Positions 41,022 to 50,410 are shown, counted from the stretch's first letter. The stretch is DNA of 64,000 nt from Deltaproteobacteria bacterium (GCA_016235345.1 JACRLG010000028.1:146791-210790), one strand, 5' to 3'. Numbers and translations are program-made. The notes: generated by a model from the letters alone, not told the origin.

Positions 41022-43271
41022 TCATGCCGGGGAGCCTGGTCCTTTTTCCGAAGTTCCGGAAGGCAGGGGGGCATCCAGCACGGCCCGCACTATATTGGCA
41101 AGATCCCTGTATGAAAAGGGTTTTTCCAGGAAGTTGTAATTTCCGTCAGGCAATTCCATGCGGTCGGCGTGGCCGGACATGAAAATGACCCTCATTTCAG
41201 GCGAAAGCCCGCGAATTCTTTCGGCCAGAGCCCATCCGCCCATTTTCGGCATCACCACGTCCGTAAGCAGAAGCGAAACTCCGCCATCGCCGTCGCCATA
41301 GAGAAAGAGGGCCTGGGAGGCGTCGCAGGCCTCGATGACCTTGTATCCCAGGCTTTGAAGAATGCGGCTGGCCACCGCCCGCACCGCCTGCTCATCCTCC
41401 ACCAGAAGTATGGTCTCGCTTCCCCTTGGAAGGCTTTTGGTTTCGCTTCTTGCGCTTGCCGGGGTTTCTTCTCCCCTTGGAAGGAAGATTCTGAAGGTGG
41501 CTCCCTCCCCTGCCCGGCTTTCAGCCTTGATGGCGCCGCCGTGCTGCTTGATTATCCCGTGCACCGAAGCAAGCCCAAGCCCCTTGCCCTGGCCGATTTC
41601 CTTGGTGGTGAAAAAGGGCTCGAAAACCTGGCTCAGGATTGTTTCATCCATTCCGTAACCGGTGTCGACAAAGGAAATAACCACGTAATTTCCGGCCGGT
41701 ATTTCAGGATCGGTTCCGTCCGCCGTAACAAAGCCGGTTTCTATTGTTATGCCGCCGCCTTCGGGCATGGCGTCCTTGGAATTCATGGCAAGGCTTATGA
41801 GGACCTGCTCGAGCTGGCCCCGGTCGGCCTTCACCGTACCCAGTTCAGTAGTAAGGTTCAGCATGATGGTGATGCCCTCGCCCACAAGCCTGTCCAACAT
41901 GGTGCTGAAATTCCGTATCATGGAATTCAAATCCATGGGCCTCATGGAAAGAGTCTGCCTGCGGCCGTAGGCAAGAAGCTGCCGGGTAAGGTCGCTGGCC
42001 CTGCGGGCCGCCAGGCGCACCTGGTAAAGTGCTTCCCTTGTCTCGTGGGAAACGTCGCCCGGCCCTTCCAGGATGAGTTCCATGTGTCCCAGAATAACGG
42101 TCAGGAGGTTGTTGAAATCGTGAGCCACGCCGCCGGCCAGCCTTCCCACGGCCTCCATCTTGCGTGCCCTGGTCAGTTGTTCCGAAAGCCGCCTGTTTTC
42201 CTTTTCGGCCAGGATCTTTCCGGTAACTTCATTGAAAACGCAGGCGAACCGGCCCGAAGCCGGGCTGTAGGCATAGCCTGAAAAAAAGCGGCTGCCGCTT
42301 TCGGTGAAGTTCTCGAAATTCATGGGCTCGCCGGTTGTTGCTATCTTGCTGAATCTCTCTATCCAGCGGGGCTCGACCTCATGAAACACCCTTGCCACGC
42401 TCTGGCCCGCTATGTCCTGCCTTTTTACGCCGAAAAGCTTTTCAAATGCCGGGTTGACGTCCACGAAACGGCATTTTCCGCCTTCGCCCTCCTCACCGCT
42501 TCCGGCTTCCATGAGGCAGAAGGCCGAAAGCATGGAATTGAACAGGGCGCGGTAATCCCTCTCCGCCTTGCGGTGGCTGGTGATGTCCCTGAAAATGCAA
42601 AGGACCGTGGTGAACCTGCCCTGTTCGTCCCGTTCGGGGATGAGCCTCATGTTGACGATTCGAAGGCCGTCATCAAGAGGGTAGGAGAATTCCGACTCAA
42701 CACTCTGGCCCTTTTCAAAGACCATTTGTATTTTTTCACGGAAAAAAGACTTCGCGTCTTCCGGAATGCCGATTTCCGCGTGGGTCCTGCCTATGATCTC
42801 GGCCGGGGTTTTCCGGAAGAAGCTGTTGATGGCCGGGCTCACGTACAGGTGGCGGCCTTCGGAATCAATCCTCATGATGAGATCCGGGGTGTTTTCCACC
42901 AGCGCCCTGTATTTTTCCCGGCTCCGGCGCAAGATGCTCTCGGCTTTTCTTCTTCTGAAAACGGCATACAAGAGGCCTGCGGATAGGGCCGAAAGAAGCA
43001 TGATAACGGCAACCGTTACCGGCAGCAGTCTGGGGTAGGATGAAAAAAGGACGCCAAGCCTGTTATTGGCGGCGCAACCCGCCACCGGCAGAAGAAGCAG
43101 GATAAAAATGGCTGAGACAGACAGTATGCGCATCAAATTGAAGGTAAATGGCACTCTGACGGCTCCGAAATGGCTGGTGAACGTTTTGGCGAGAAGTGGC
43201 CGAGCCTGATTATTGACGGTCCTATACGAATTTTTGGCGCTTAGCCCGCATAATTGTAGGTCACGATACAT
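41022..43271 (-). CDS. Hybrid sensor histidine kinase with two PAS domains
   Basis: Up to 749 residues. An N-terminal hydrophobic stretch resembling a lipoprotein signal (FILLLLPVAGC) and a second helix (VTVAVIMLLSALSAGLLYAVF) precede two PAS domains (about 120-235 and 240-360), a HisKA domain with GGVAHDFNNLL (His384), a HATPase with NSKDAMPEGG, DTGYGMD and GKGLGLASVHG, and a C-terminal receiver with Asp671 (LLTDVVMPKMGG) and KPFS. It can therefore pass phosphate internally. No response regulator is adjacent. Start is uncertain: ATG 43271, GTG 43154 (GGAG upstream) and ATG 43133 are all possible. It is encoded against its neighbours. Confidence 0.85.
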   Translation of the reverse strand: MYRDLQLCGLSAKNSYRTVNNQARPLLAKTFTSHFGAVRVPFTFNLMRILSVSAIFILLLLPVAGCAANNRLGVLFSSYPRLLPVTVAVIMLLSALSAGLLYAVFRRRKAESILRRSREKYRALVENTPDLIMRIDSEGRHLYVSPAINSFFRKTPAEIIGRTHAEIGIPEDAKSFFREKIQMVFEKGQSVESEFSYPLDDGLRIVNMRLIPERDEQGRFTTVLCIFRDITSHRKAERDYRALFNSMLSAFCLMEAGSGEEGEGGKCRFVDVNPAFEKLFGVKRQDIAGQSVARVFHEVEPRWIERFSKIATTGEPMNFENFTESGSRFFSGYAYSPASGRFACVFNEVTGKILAEKENRRLSEQLTRARKMEAVGRLAGGVAHDFNNLLTVILGHMELILEGPGDVSHETREALYQVRLAARRASDLTRQLLAYGRRQTLSMRPMDLNSMIRNFSTMLDRLVGEGITIMLNLTTELGTVKADRGQLEQVLISLAMNSKDAMPEGGGITIETGFVTADGTDPEIPAGNYVVISFVDTGYGMDETILSQVFEPFFTTKEIGQGKGLGLASVHGIIKQHGGAIKAESRAGEGATFRIFLPRGEETPASARSETKSLPRGSETILLVEDEQAVRAVASRILQSLGYKVIEACDASQALFLYGDGDGGVSLLLTDVVMPKMGGWALAERIRGLSPEMRVIFMSGHADRMELPDGNYNFLEKPFSYRDLANIVRAVLDAPLPSGTSEKGPGSPA

Positions 43272-43407
43272 GGGAATTGTATGATAGCTTTTAATTTCAA
43301 TATACTACAAGCACGGTTCAAGCAAGAATTTTTATGTGAAAAATTTCACTTCACCCCCATAAACATGCCAGTGAAATGCCTTTTCGGAAGCGATCTAACA
43401 AAAGGTG

Positions 43408-43449
43408 TTGACAAGCCCTTTGGGTAAGACTAAAAACTGACATGTCAGT
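43408..43449 (+). promoter_or_regulatory. Promoter with perfect 14-bp operator before acyl-CoA dehydrogenases
   Basis: TTGACA (43408-43413), a 17-bp spacer and TAAAAA (43431-43436) form a good sigma-70 promoter. Directly on its downstream edge is ACTGACATGTCAGT (43436-43449), a perfect palindrome covering the expected start point. Such placement is typical of a TetR- or MarR-type repressor site. The cognate regulator is not identifiable from the window; the TetR gene at 53254 carries a different palindrome. Confidence 0.65.
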
Positions 43450-43551
43450 CTAAAATTGATCAGGCCATTTTTGCACGCCGCCCGAAACCAAATTGAATTC
43501 CGGCTTCATCAAGCGGCGAATTTTTTTCAACCTTCCCCCAAGGAGAACCCC

Positions 43552-44646
43552 ATGTTCGGTTTTTCCCCCTCAAAAGAGCAGAAGATGGTCAAGGACAGCT
43601 TCAGCGAGATTGTCCGGGACTTCGTGGCTCAAAACGCGCATGACATGGACGAATCAGGCGAGATTCCGGCTGACTTCATCCAGAAAACCTGGGAGCTGGG
43701 GGCCTGCGTGGCCTCGGTTCCTGGCGAGTTCGGCGGCGACGGCATGGCGGCCTCGCCCGTATTGAACGCCCTGATCCTGGAAGAACTTGCAGCCGGGGAC
43801 ATGGCCTTCGCCGTTGCGGCCATGCTTCCCTCGGTCTTCATAGGCCCCATCCTGGAGGACGGCACACCGGAACAGAAGAAAAAGTACCTTCCCGCCTGCT
43901 GCGGGGAAAAATTTGCCCCCGTAAGCCTTGCCATGACCGAGCCCTTCATGGATTTCGACGCGGCGGCCCCCAAAACAACGGCCGTGCGCAAGGGCGGCTC
44001 CTACGTTTTGAATGGCCAGAAATGCTTCGCGGCAAAGGCCAAGGCATCAAAGGTCATAATGGTTTCCGCCATGCTGGACGGCAAACCCCAGCTTTTCCTG
44101 GTTGACGCCAAAAATTCCGGAATGGCCGTGGGCGAGCGGGAAAAGACCCTGGGCCTCTACGCCCTGGACACCTACCCCGTAACCCTCACCGGTTGCGAGA
44201 TTCCGGCTGAGGACCGCCTTGGGGGCGATGCGGGATGCAACCACGAGCGCGTGCTGTCAAAAACCCGCACCGCCATGGCCGCCATGGCCGCAGGCATGTG
44301 CCGGGCCTCCTTTGATTTCGTGCGCAAGTACGCCAAGGAGCGCGTCCAGTTCGGCGAGCCCATCGCCTATCGCCAGAGCGTGGCCTTCATGATAGCCCAG
44401 ATGGCCTACGAAACCGACGCCATAAGGCTTCTGGCCTGGAAGGCCGCGTCCGCCCTGGAGGCGGGAAAAAACGGAACCCGCGAAAGCTACCTGGCCAAGC
44501 TCTACGCCGCCGAGACCGGAATGCTGGTCTGCGACTTCGGCGTTCAGGTCATGGGTGGCCACGGCTACATCCGCGACTACCCGGTGGAGCGCTACTACCG
44601 GAACATTCGGGGAGTGGCCATGATCGAGGGATTGGCAACAGTTTAA
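43552..44646 (+). CDS. Acyl-CoA dehydrogenase (subunit 1 of a pair)
   Basis: A 364-residue flavoprotein of the acyl-CoA dehydrogenase fold. It has SLAMTEPFMDFD (FAD/substrate loop, weaker than the usual ITEPxAGSD), SYVLNGQKCFAAKA, KERVQFGEPIAYRQSV and QVMGGHGYIRDYPVERYYRNIR. It ends GVAMIEGLATV, so Glu is present where the catalytic base lies but the final helix is missing. AAGGAG precedes ATG 43552. With the next gene it may form a heteromeric dehydrogenase, as known for steroid-degrading pairs. The substrate cannot be deduced. Confidence 0.85.
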   Translation: MFGFSPSKEQKMVKDSFSEIVRDFVAQNAHDMDESGEIPADFIQKTWELGACVASVPGEFGGDGMAASPVLNALILEELAAGDMAFAVAAMLPSVFIGPILEDGTPEQKKKYLPACCGEKFAPVSLAMTEPFMDFDAAAPKTTAVRKGGSYVLNGQKCFAAKAKASKVIMVSAMLDGKPQLFLVDAKNSGMAVGEREKTLGLYALDTYPVTLTGCEIPAEDRLGGDAGCNHERVLSKTRTAMAAMAAGMCRASFDFVRKYAKERVQFGEPIAYRQSVAFMIAQMAYETDAIRLLAWKAASALEAGKNGTRESYLAKLYAAETGMLVCDFGVQVMGGHGYIRDYPVERYYRNIRGVAMIEGLATV

Positions 44647-44721
44647 GGAAAACGTCCGGGAATTTCACAGGACCATTCCCTTCAAATTTTTTGGAACACC
44701 GCACATCGTGAGGATCAATCA

Positions 44722-45921
44722 ATGATAGATCTCGAAACTCCCGAATACCTGGAAAAGGTCCGCTCCGCCATGAACTCCCTGGCGGGCTCCATGCTCAGGC
44801 CCATCGCCCGCAAGTACGACGAGGCCGAGCACACCTATCCCACCGAACTGGACGCCTTCCGGGGCATCCAGGTGATGGGCCGCAAGAAGAAGAAACCCGC
44901 CGAACCCGGAGCCCCGGAAAAGCCCAAGAGCGACAAGCCCCAGGCCGGGCAGAACATGGGCACCATAGTCACGGTGGAGGAGATGTGCTGGGGCGACTGC
45001 GGCCTCATGCTCTCCATCCCCAACGCGGGCCTGGGTAACGCCGCCATCTCCGCCGTGGCCACCGACGAGCAGCTTGACCGCTTCGGGAGCAAGTGGGCCG
45101 CCATGGCCATCACCGAGGCCGGAAGCGGCTCGGACGCAGGCTCCATCACCGCCACAGCCGAGCTTGACGGCGACGAGTGGGTATTGAACGGCGAAAAAAT
45201 CTTCGTCACCGCAGCCGACCGCTGCGAGGCCGTTGTGGTCTGGGCCACCGTGGACAAGAGCGCCGGGAAGGCCGGAATCAAGAGCTTCGTGGTGGAAAAG
45301 GGCACGCCCGGCTTCACCCTGGACCACCTTGAGCACAAGCTGGGCATAAGGGCCTCGGACACCGGAACCTTCGTGCTCGCAAACTGCCGCATCCCCAAGG
45401 ACAACATCCTGGGAAGCGCGGAAGTGAAAAAGAGCACCGAGGGCTTCAAGGGCGTGATGAAGACCTTCGACAACACCCGGCCCATGGTTGCGGCCATGTC
45501 TTTGGGCGTTGCCCGGGCCTCCCTGGACCTTTTGAAGGAAAAACTGGAAGCGGCGGGCTCGGTCCTGGATCACACCAAGGCCCCCAACAACCTGCCCACC
45601 CGCGAAAAAGAGTACTACATGATGGAGGCCACCTTAGAGGCCATGCGGCTTCTGACCTGGCGGGCCGCCTGGATGGCCGACAACGGCGAGTTCAACAACA
45701 CCGAGGCCAGTATGGCCAAGGCCAAGGCGGGCCGGGGCGGCACCCTCATCACCCAGAAGGTGTGCGATCTTCTGGGGCCGCTGGGCTTTTCCCGCGAGGA
45801 GCTTGCGGAAAAATGGATGCGTGACTCCAAGATTCTTGACATCTTCGAGGGCACGGGCCAGATTCAGCACCTTATCGTGGCCAGAAACGTCCTGAAGCTG
45901 TCGTCCAAGGAACTCAAATAA
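44722..45921 (+). CDS. Acyl-CoA dehydrogenase (subunit 2 of a pair)
   Basis: A 399-residue acyl-CoA dehydrogenase. Landmarks are AITEAGSGSDAGS, EWVLNGEKIFVTAAD, KLGIRASDTGTFVLANCRIP, and the catalytic Glu in ILDIFEGTGQIQHLIVARNVL. An unusual Lys/Pro-rich insert (about 53-77, GRKKKKPAEPGAPEKPKSDK) sits in the N-terminal helical domain. It follows the first dehydrogenase after 75 bp and shares its promoter. It carries the clearer active-site motifs of the two. The gene ends at a palindromic element. Confidence 0.88.
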   Translation: MIDLETPEYLEKVRSAMNSLAGSMLRPIARKYDEAEHTYPTELDAFRGIQVMGRKKKKPAEPGAPEKPKSDKPQAGQNMGTIVTVEEMCWGDCGLMLSIPNAGLGNAAISAVATDEQLDRFGSKWAAMAITEAGSGSDAGSITATAELDGDEWVLNGEKIFVTAADRCEAVVVWATVDKSAGKAGIKSFVVEKGTPGFTLDHLEHKLGIRASDTGTFVLANCRIPKDNILGSAEVKKSTEGFKGVMKTFDNTRPMVAAMSLGVARASLDLLKEKLEAAGSVLDHTKAPNNLPTREKEYYMMEATLEAMRLLTWRAAWMADNGEFNNTEASMAKAKAGRGGTLITQKVCDLLGPLGFSREELAEKWMRDSKILDIFEGTGQIQHLIVARNVLKLSSKELK

Positions 45922-46048
45922 CCAGGGCGTCCACGAGCGCGATCTGCGGCGTCAAACTTCGCCGGGCGCGGTGCGCACGTATGCACGATACGCTTACGCC
46001 CGCGCCCGGCTCGTTTTCCTTGCATATCATCGCTTGTGATCGCCCTGG
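45922..46048. repeat. Palindromic intergenic element, copy F
   Basis: CCAGGGCG and CGCCCTGG are the ends. Inner GCCGGGCGCGG pairs with CCGCGCCCGGC around GCACGTATGCACGATACGC. Its right half repeats copy E (CCTTGCATATCATCGCTTGTGATCGCCCT). It starts immediately after the dehydrogenase stop codon. Confidence 0.72.
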
Positions 46049-46126
46049 ACGTAGCGGCTGAGCTGGGGAACGAAGCCCAACAAGAGATTAACTGAGCCTC
46101 GTCAGGAGCATAAAGACAGCCTGACG

Positions 46127-46225
46127 TTGGGTGGGTGGTTCTGCCCGTAGGGCAGGTTCACCCAACAATTGCGGCATGACTGCAAAATGTTGGGTGAACC
46201 TGCCCTTGGGCTTAAACCACCCAAA
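46127..46225. repeat. Near-perfect 99-bp palindrome I
   Basis: Outer TTGGGTGGGTGGTT pairs with AACCACCCAA. Inner GGGCAGGTTCACCCAACA (to 46167) pairs perfectly with TGTTGGGTGAACCTGCCC (from 46188) around a 20-nt loop. The element lies 60 bp before the SCP2-like gene and differs in sequence from the other palindromes. The rest of the 46049-46284 gap is empty. Confidence 0.75.
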
Positions 46226-46284
46226 CTGCGGTAATTTCACTCTTTCGATAGGTATGCAATTTTTTTTCACAGGAGACCTTTGCG

Positions 46285-46710
46285 ATGAAACCACCGGAAA
46301 TTGCGCTGAAGGCCGGCCAGGGCCTTTTCCAGTACGGCTTTTACTGGCTGATAAGGTTTTCCTCCATCAAAAGCCCTGAGTTCAGGCAACGCCTTGCCGA
46401 GCAGGACTTCACCTTTGAGATGAAGGTGAAGGACACCGGAGTCAGGCGCTTTTTCAGCGTCACGGGCGGAAAGGTGCGGAGCGCGCTTTTCGGCGGCGAG
46501 CCCCAGTTCTCCCTTGTATGGTCCACTGCGGCTGACGGCAACAAGGTCATGGCCGACATAATGACAGCCAAGCCCAAGGCCCTCATGAAAGCAGTCATGG
46601 CGAGCCAGCTTCTGCTTGAAGGCGACGCAACCCAGGTGGGCAGGTTCCTGGAAACCCTGAACAAGATGAACAAGCTCTATCGAAAAAAAAGCGCAAAACC
46701 GGGGAAGTGA
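46285..46710 (+). CDS. SCP2 sterol-carrier-like protein
   Basis: A 141-residue soluble protein. FEMKVKDTGVRRFFSVTGGKV followed by PQFSLVWSTAADGNKVM and the ending LLLEGDATQVGRFLETLNKMNKLY fit the SCP2 lipid-binding fold, whose last strand carries a G(D/N) turn. It may bind acyl-CoA or other lipids for the dehydrogenases upstream. CAGGAG lies upstream of the ATG. The family call is by pattern and not certain. Confidence 0.6.
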   Translation: MKPPEIALKAGQGLFQYGFYWLIRFSSIKSPEFRQRLAEQDFTFEMKVKDTGVRRFFSVTGGKVRSALFGGEPQFSLVWSTAADGNKVMADIMTAKPKALMKAVMASQLLLEGDATQVGRFLETLNKMNKLYRKKSAKPGK

Positions 46711-46947
46711 AATGGCGAACACGCTCCACACATAACAGGCTGATAAACGCCACCGGTTCGATTTGTTGAGTTTGAAGCAGTGATGAAATCAAGCGCTTTT
46801 TTTACGCCGGGCGAAACAGGGATGATCCAAAAAGCCTGCTTCATCCCTTTCAAATCCCTCCTTTTTGTATCCGCATACAAGTCCTTGCTGTTGAAGCATC
46901 TTTCCGTCTGTGCTATTCATCGGAATAATGCTTACGAAAGCCCGTCG

Positions 46948-47766
46948 ATGCATCTTGTTGATTATCACGTTCACACAAGCCTGTGCAACCATGCGGAAGG
47001 CGGCATGGAGGCATACGTACGCCGCGCTGTGGAACTGGGCCTTGCCGAAATCGCCTTTCTGGACCACCTTACGCTCCGGGAATCCGACCACGCCAACTCC
47101 ATGTCCGAAATGGAGGTGGGGCTTTATCATGCGGCCATAATGAGGCTCAAAAGGAAATACGCCGGTCGGATAATCGTACTTGCGGGCCTTGAGGTGGATC
47201 ACGACCCGGAAAACAGGGCGCGGGCAATCGGGCTTCTTGAGCGTTTCTCCTTCGACATCATAACCGCCTCGGTGCATTTTTCGGATGATTACAACTTCGT
47301 CTCCAGAAGGGCCGCCCGAAAGGGCATGGAAGTCCCGGACGAGGCCTGGGCCGACTCCTATTTCGACTCCCTTGGGCAAATGCTGGACGAGCCTTTTTTC
47401 GATGTGGTTGGCCACGTGGACGTTTTCAAAAAATTCGGGCGGAAACCGACCCCGGCGCATCTTGACCGGTTCAGGGACCTGTTCCGGCGCATGGCGGGCC
47501 TGGGCCTTGTGATGGAGCTTAACACCAGCGGCTTCGATCACCAGGCATGCGAACCCTACCCCGGACGAGCCGTCCTTGAAATGGCGGCCCAGGAGGGGGT
47601 GGCGGTAACCCTGGGCTCGGACGCCCACGCGCCGCACGAGGTTGGGAGGCATTTCGGGGCGGCGGTCAGGCTCCTTGCCGAGACCGGCCATAAGAACCTC
47701 GTCCTTTTCAGGGGCCGCAAAAAACGGCTCGCACCCCTTCCGGCCTGCCTGGAAGAAGCTTGGTAG
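46948..47766 (+). CDS. PHP-domain phosphoesterase, histidinol-phosphatase HisK type
   Basis: A 272-residue PHP TIM-barrel. Metal ligands are DYHVHTSLCNHAEGG (His-x-His near the start), GLEVDHDP (Glu), SVHFSDDYNF (His), DVVGHVDVFKKFG (His) and LGSDAHAPHEVG (Asp, His). This is the order in histidinol-phosphate phosphatases of the HisK/HisJ type, which complete step eight of histidine synthesis. No other his genes are near, so the substrate could differ. ATG 46948 gives the family length; in-frame starts up to 46780 add non-homologous sequence. Confidence 0.8.
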   Translation: MHLVDYHVHTSLCNHAEGGMEAYVRRAVELGLAEIAFLDHLTLRESDHANSMSEMEVGLYHAAIMRLKRKYAGRIIVLAGLEVDHDPENRARAIGLLERFSFDIITASVHFSDDYNFVSRRAARKGMEVPDEAWADSYFDSLGQMLDEPFFDVVGHVDVFKKFGRKPTPAHLDRFRDLFRRMAGLGLVMELNTSGFDHQACEPYPGRAVLEMAAQEGVAVTLGSDAHAPHEVGRHFGAAVRLLAETGHKNLVLFRGRKKRLAPLPACLEEAW

Positions 47767-47786
47767 CAATTTTCGGGAGAAATTTC

Positions 47787-48662
47787 ATGGCCAAGACATC
47801 CAGTCTCCTGGGACGCCTGATGTGGACCTTCGTGTCCCTGTCCCTTGTGGTTGTGGTGCTGTCAGGGGCCATCGCATGGCTGGAGTTCCGCCGTGAAATC
47901 CACGTTTCAATGCAAAATCGGCTGGAATCGGTGGTGGACGAAAAGGCGGACGAAATATCCGCGTGGCTGGAAAAAAAGCGGAACCAGGCTGCCATTCTGG
48001 CATCCGATTCCCTTATCATCTCGTCCACCGCATCCCTTGTCCGGGACCCCGCCGACCGGGATGCCCTTGGCGTCCTGACCGAAAGGATAAACGATCTCAC
48101 CTCGCTTACGGCGGACCTCTCCGAGGTCTACGTCGCCGTGCCGGAAACGGGCAGGATTCTGGCATCCACCCTTGAATCCAGGGCGGGAGAGGAAACCGGC
48201 GATGAGCCTTTCTGGGAGACAGCAGATTCAAAACGACTCAGCACCACGGTTTACAGGGACAAAGCCCACGGAGGGCTGGCCATTTCCATCGGAAAGCCCA
48301 TAATTTCGGAAGGACAGGCCATAGGGATACTGCGCCTTCGGATATACATGGAGCACCTCGCCCGGCTGACATCTGCGCGGACCGGCCTTCCAGACGAGGG
48401 CGAGGTTTTTTTCGAGGACCGCCAGGAATTTCTCGCCTCGCCAAAGGGGCCGTCAGACAAGAGGGCCCAGGCGCTTTCGGGTAAAACGGTTTCGGGGACC
48501 TACAAGAACTACGAGGGGGTCAAGGTCTTCGGCGCGCTGCGGTACGTGGAGCCGCCGGGCCTGGTGCTTTTCGCGGAAATCGGCCATGCCGCCACGCTGG
48601 CCACCGCAGGCCGGGTAACCTTCACGGTGGTCATAACCGGCCTTTACTTTCCGCCTTTCTAA
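47787..48662 (+). pseudogene. Sensor half of a frameshifted hybrid histidine kinase
   Basis: ATG 47787 has GGGAG upstream. The frame gives a membrane helix (TFVSLSLVVVVLSGAIAWLEF) and a periplasmic dCache-like sensor (about 35-270). It ends abruptly at FTVVITGLYFPPF and a TAA at 48660. A change to the -1 frame at 48642-48646 (GGCCTTTAC) instead reads GLLLSAFLTLGIYFASRKI, completing the second membrane helix and running straight into the HAMP domain of the next segment. One missing T in a short T-run explains it. It is either a real mutation or a sequencing error. Confidence 0.8.
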
Positions 48663-48733
48663 CACTTGGCATATATTTCGCGTCCCGAAAGATAACCAGG
48701 CCCATACTGGCAGTTACCGAGGCCGCCGAGGCC

Positions 48734-50410
48734 GTGGCCCAGGGAGACCTTTCCCGCAAGGCCCCGGTGATGGGGCGCGACCAGATAGGCAGGCTGGCCC
48801 TCACCTTCAACTGGATGACGGACCAGCTCCAGGCCCTTTACGCGGACATGCGCGAAAAGGTGATACAGATACAGGAGGCAAGGGACGCCATCGCAGCCAA
48901 GGAGAGGCATTTCCGGGCGCTCATCGAAAACGCCACCGATCTTATCTGCATCATGAACGCCAACGGGCGGATCATCTACGCAAGCCCTTCCGTCATACGC
49001 ATCACGGGCTTTTCCCAGGAGGAGGTGGAGGGAGCCTCTGTCTTCAACTGGTTTTTGGAGGAGGACGGAAAAAAACTGCGGGCCATGCTGCCCAAAATGC
49101 TTTCGCACCATGGCATCCTCCGCATGGCCGACTACCGGGTTGCCCACAAGAACGGCGGCCACAGGATTCTGGAGATGTACGGCACCAACCTCTTAAACGA
49201 CCCTGTGGTGGGCGGCTTCATCATAAACGCCCGCGACGTCACCGACCGGCACAAGTACATGGAGGAACTTGGACGCATAGAGAAGCTGGAGTCGATAGGG
49301 GTCCTGGCGGGCGGAATAGCGCACGATTTTAACAACATGCTGACCGGAATCCTCGGAAACGTCTCCCTGGCCCGGCTTCACGCGAAAACGGACCAGGCGG
49401 TGACCGTCCGCCTGAAGGAGGCCGAAAAAGCCATTCTGGCCGCCCGGGAACTCACCCAGCAGCTTCTCACCTTTTCGGGCGGGGGAGCGCCCCTCACGGA
49501 AAGCGCTTCCCTGGACACCCTTTTAAAGGAGTCGGTGGGCTTCGCCCTTTCCGGCGGCAAGGTCCGCTGCGAGTACGACCTGCCGGGAAATCTCTGGCCC
49601 GTGGAGGTCGATCCGGGCCAGATCCGGCAGGTGGTCCATAACCTGGTATTAAACGCCGTCCACGCCCAGGGCGGCATGGGTGTGGTGCGAATAAGCGCCG
49701 AAAACCTGGAAATCGAGGAAGGCGCTGCTTCCGGCCTGCCCCTTGGGCCCGGCAGGTACGTTGTGGTGAAAATCGAGGACGAGGGCCACGGCATCCCGGA
49801 AAAAAACCTTGCCCGGATATTCGACCCCTACTTCACCACCAAGAAGGACGGCTCCGGCCTGGGGCTGGCCGTAACCTTCCAGGTAATCGCAAGGCATCAC
49901 GGCCACATCGCGGTGACTTCCAAGCCGGGCGTCGGGTCCACCTTCCACGTCTATCTTCCGGCCTCCGACGACCTCCCCCTGGTTATGAAGGAGGTCTCCA
50001 CCGTGCCAGTTTCCGGGCGCGGGGAGCGGATTCTGGTCATGGACGACGAGGAGGCGGTTCTGGACGTCACCTCCGCCATGCTCGACTACATGGGCTTTAT
50101 AGTGGAGACCGCCAGGGACGGCCAGGAGGCGGTGGAACGCTACCGAAGGGCATTGGAAAGGGGCGAGCCCTTCCAGGTGGTGATGACCGACCTGAACGTG
50201 GCGGGCGGCATGGGAGGGAAAGAGGCCATGCAGCAGATTCTGGCCCTCGACCCCAGGGCCAGGGGAATAGTCAGCTCCGGCTACTGCCACGACCCCATCA
50301 TGGGCGAATACTCCCGGTACGGATTTTCGGGCGTCATAGCAAAGCCCTACACCCCGGAAAAACTTTTCACGGTGCTGGAGAAAATTCTCAGCAGGCCCGA
50401 CGCTTCTTGA
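48734..50410 (+). CDS. HAMP-PAS-histidine kinase-receiver half of the frameshifted kinase
   Basis: This frame is open from before 48665. The first credible independent start is GTG 48734, but the domain really begins with KITRPILAVTEAAEAV (HAMP). Then come a PAS domain (RHFRALIENATDLICIMNA), HisKA with GGIAHDFNNML (His197 from the GTG), HATPase motifs NAVHAQGGMG, DEGHGIPEKN and GSGLGLAVTFQV, and a receiver with Asp486 (VMTDLNVAGG) and KPYTPEKL. If translated alone it would lack the sensor and membrane anchor. Together with 47787-48662 it makes one typical hybrid kinase. Confidence 0.82.
   Translation: MAQGDLSRKAPVMGRDQIGRLALTFNWMTDQLQALYADMREKVIQIQEARDAIAAKERHFRALIENATDLICIMNANGRIIYASPSVIRITGFSQEEVEGASVFNWFLEEDGKKLRAMLPKMLSHHGILRMADYRVAHKNGGHRILEMYGTNLLNDPVVGGFIINARDVTDRHKYMEELGRIEKLESIGVLAGGIAHDFNNMLTGILGNVSLARLHAKTDQAVTVRLKEAEKAILAARELTQQLLTFSGGGAPLTESASLDTLLKESVGFALSGGKVRCEYDLPGNLWPVEVDPGQIRQVVHNLVLNAVHAQGGMGVVRISAENLEIEEGAASGLPLGPGRYVVVKIEDEGHGIPEKNLARIFDPYFTTKKDGSGLGLAVTFQVIARHHGHIAVTSKPGVGSTFHVYLPASDDLPLVMKEVSTVPVSGRGERILVMDDEEAVLDVTSAMLDYMGFIVETARDGQEAVERYRRALERGEPFQVVMTDLNVAGGMGGKEAMQQILALDPRARGIVSSGYCHDPIMGEYSRYGFSGVIAKPYTPEKLFTVLEKILSRPDAS

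Noticed and set aside
46780..46947. 56-residue N-terminal extension of the PHP phosphoesterase
   Set aside because: The extension has no ribosome site and no homology to the family. The metal-binding start DYHVH follows ATG 46948 closely, as expected.
48639..48665. Selenocysteine or programmed -1 frameshift in the sensor kinase
   Set aside because: The stop is TAA, not TGA, and CCTTTAC is not a good slippery heptamer. A simple base loss is more likely.
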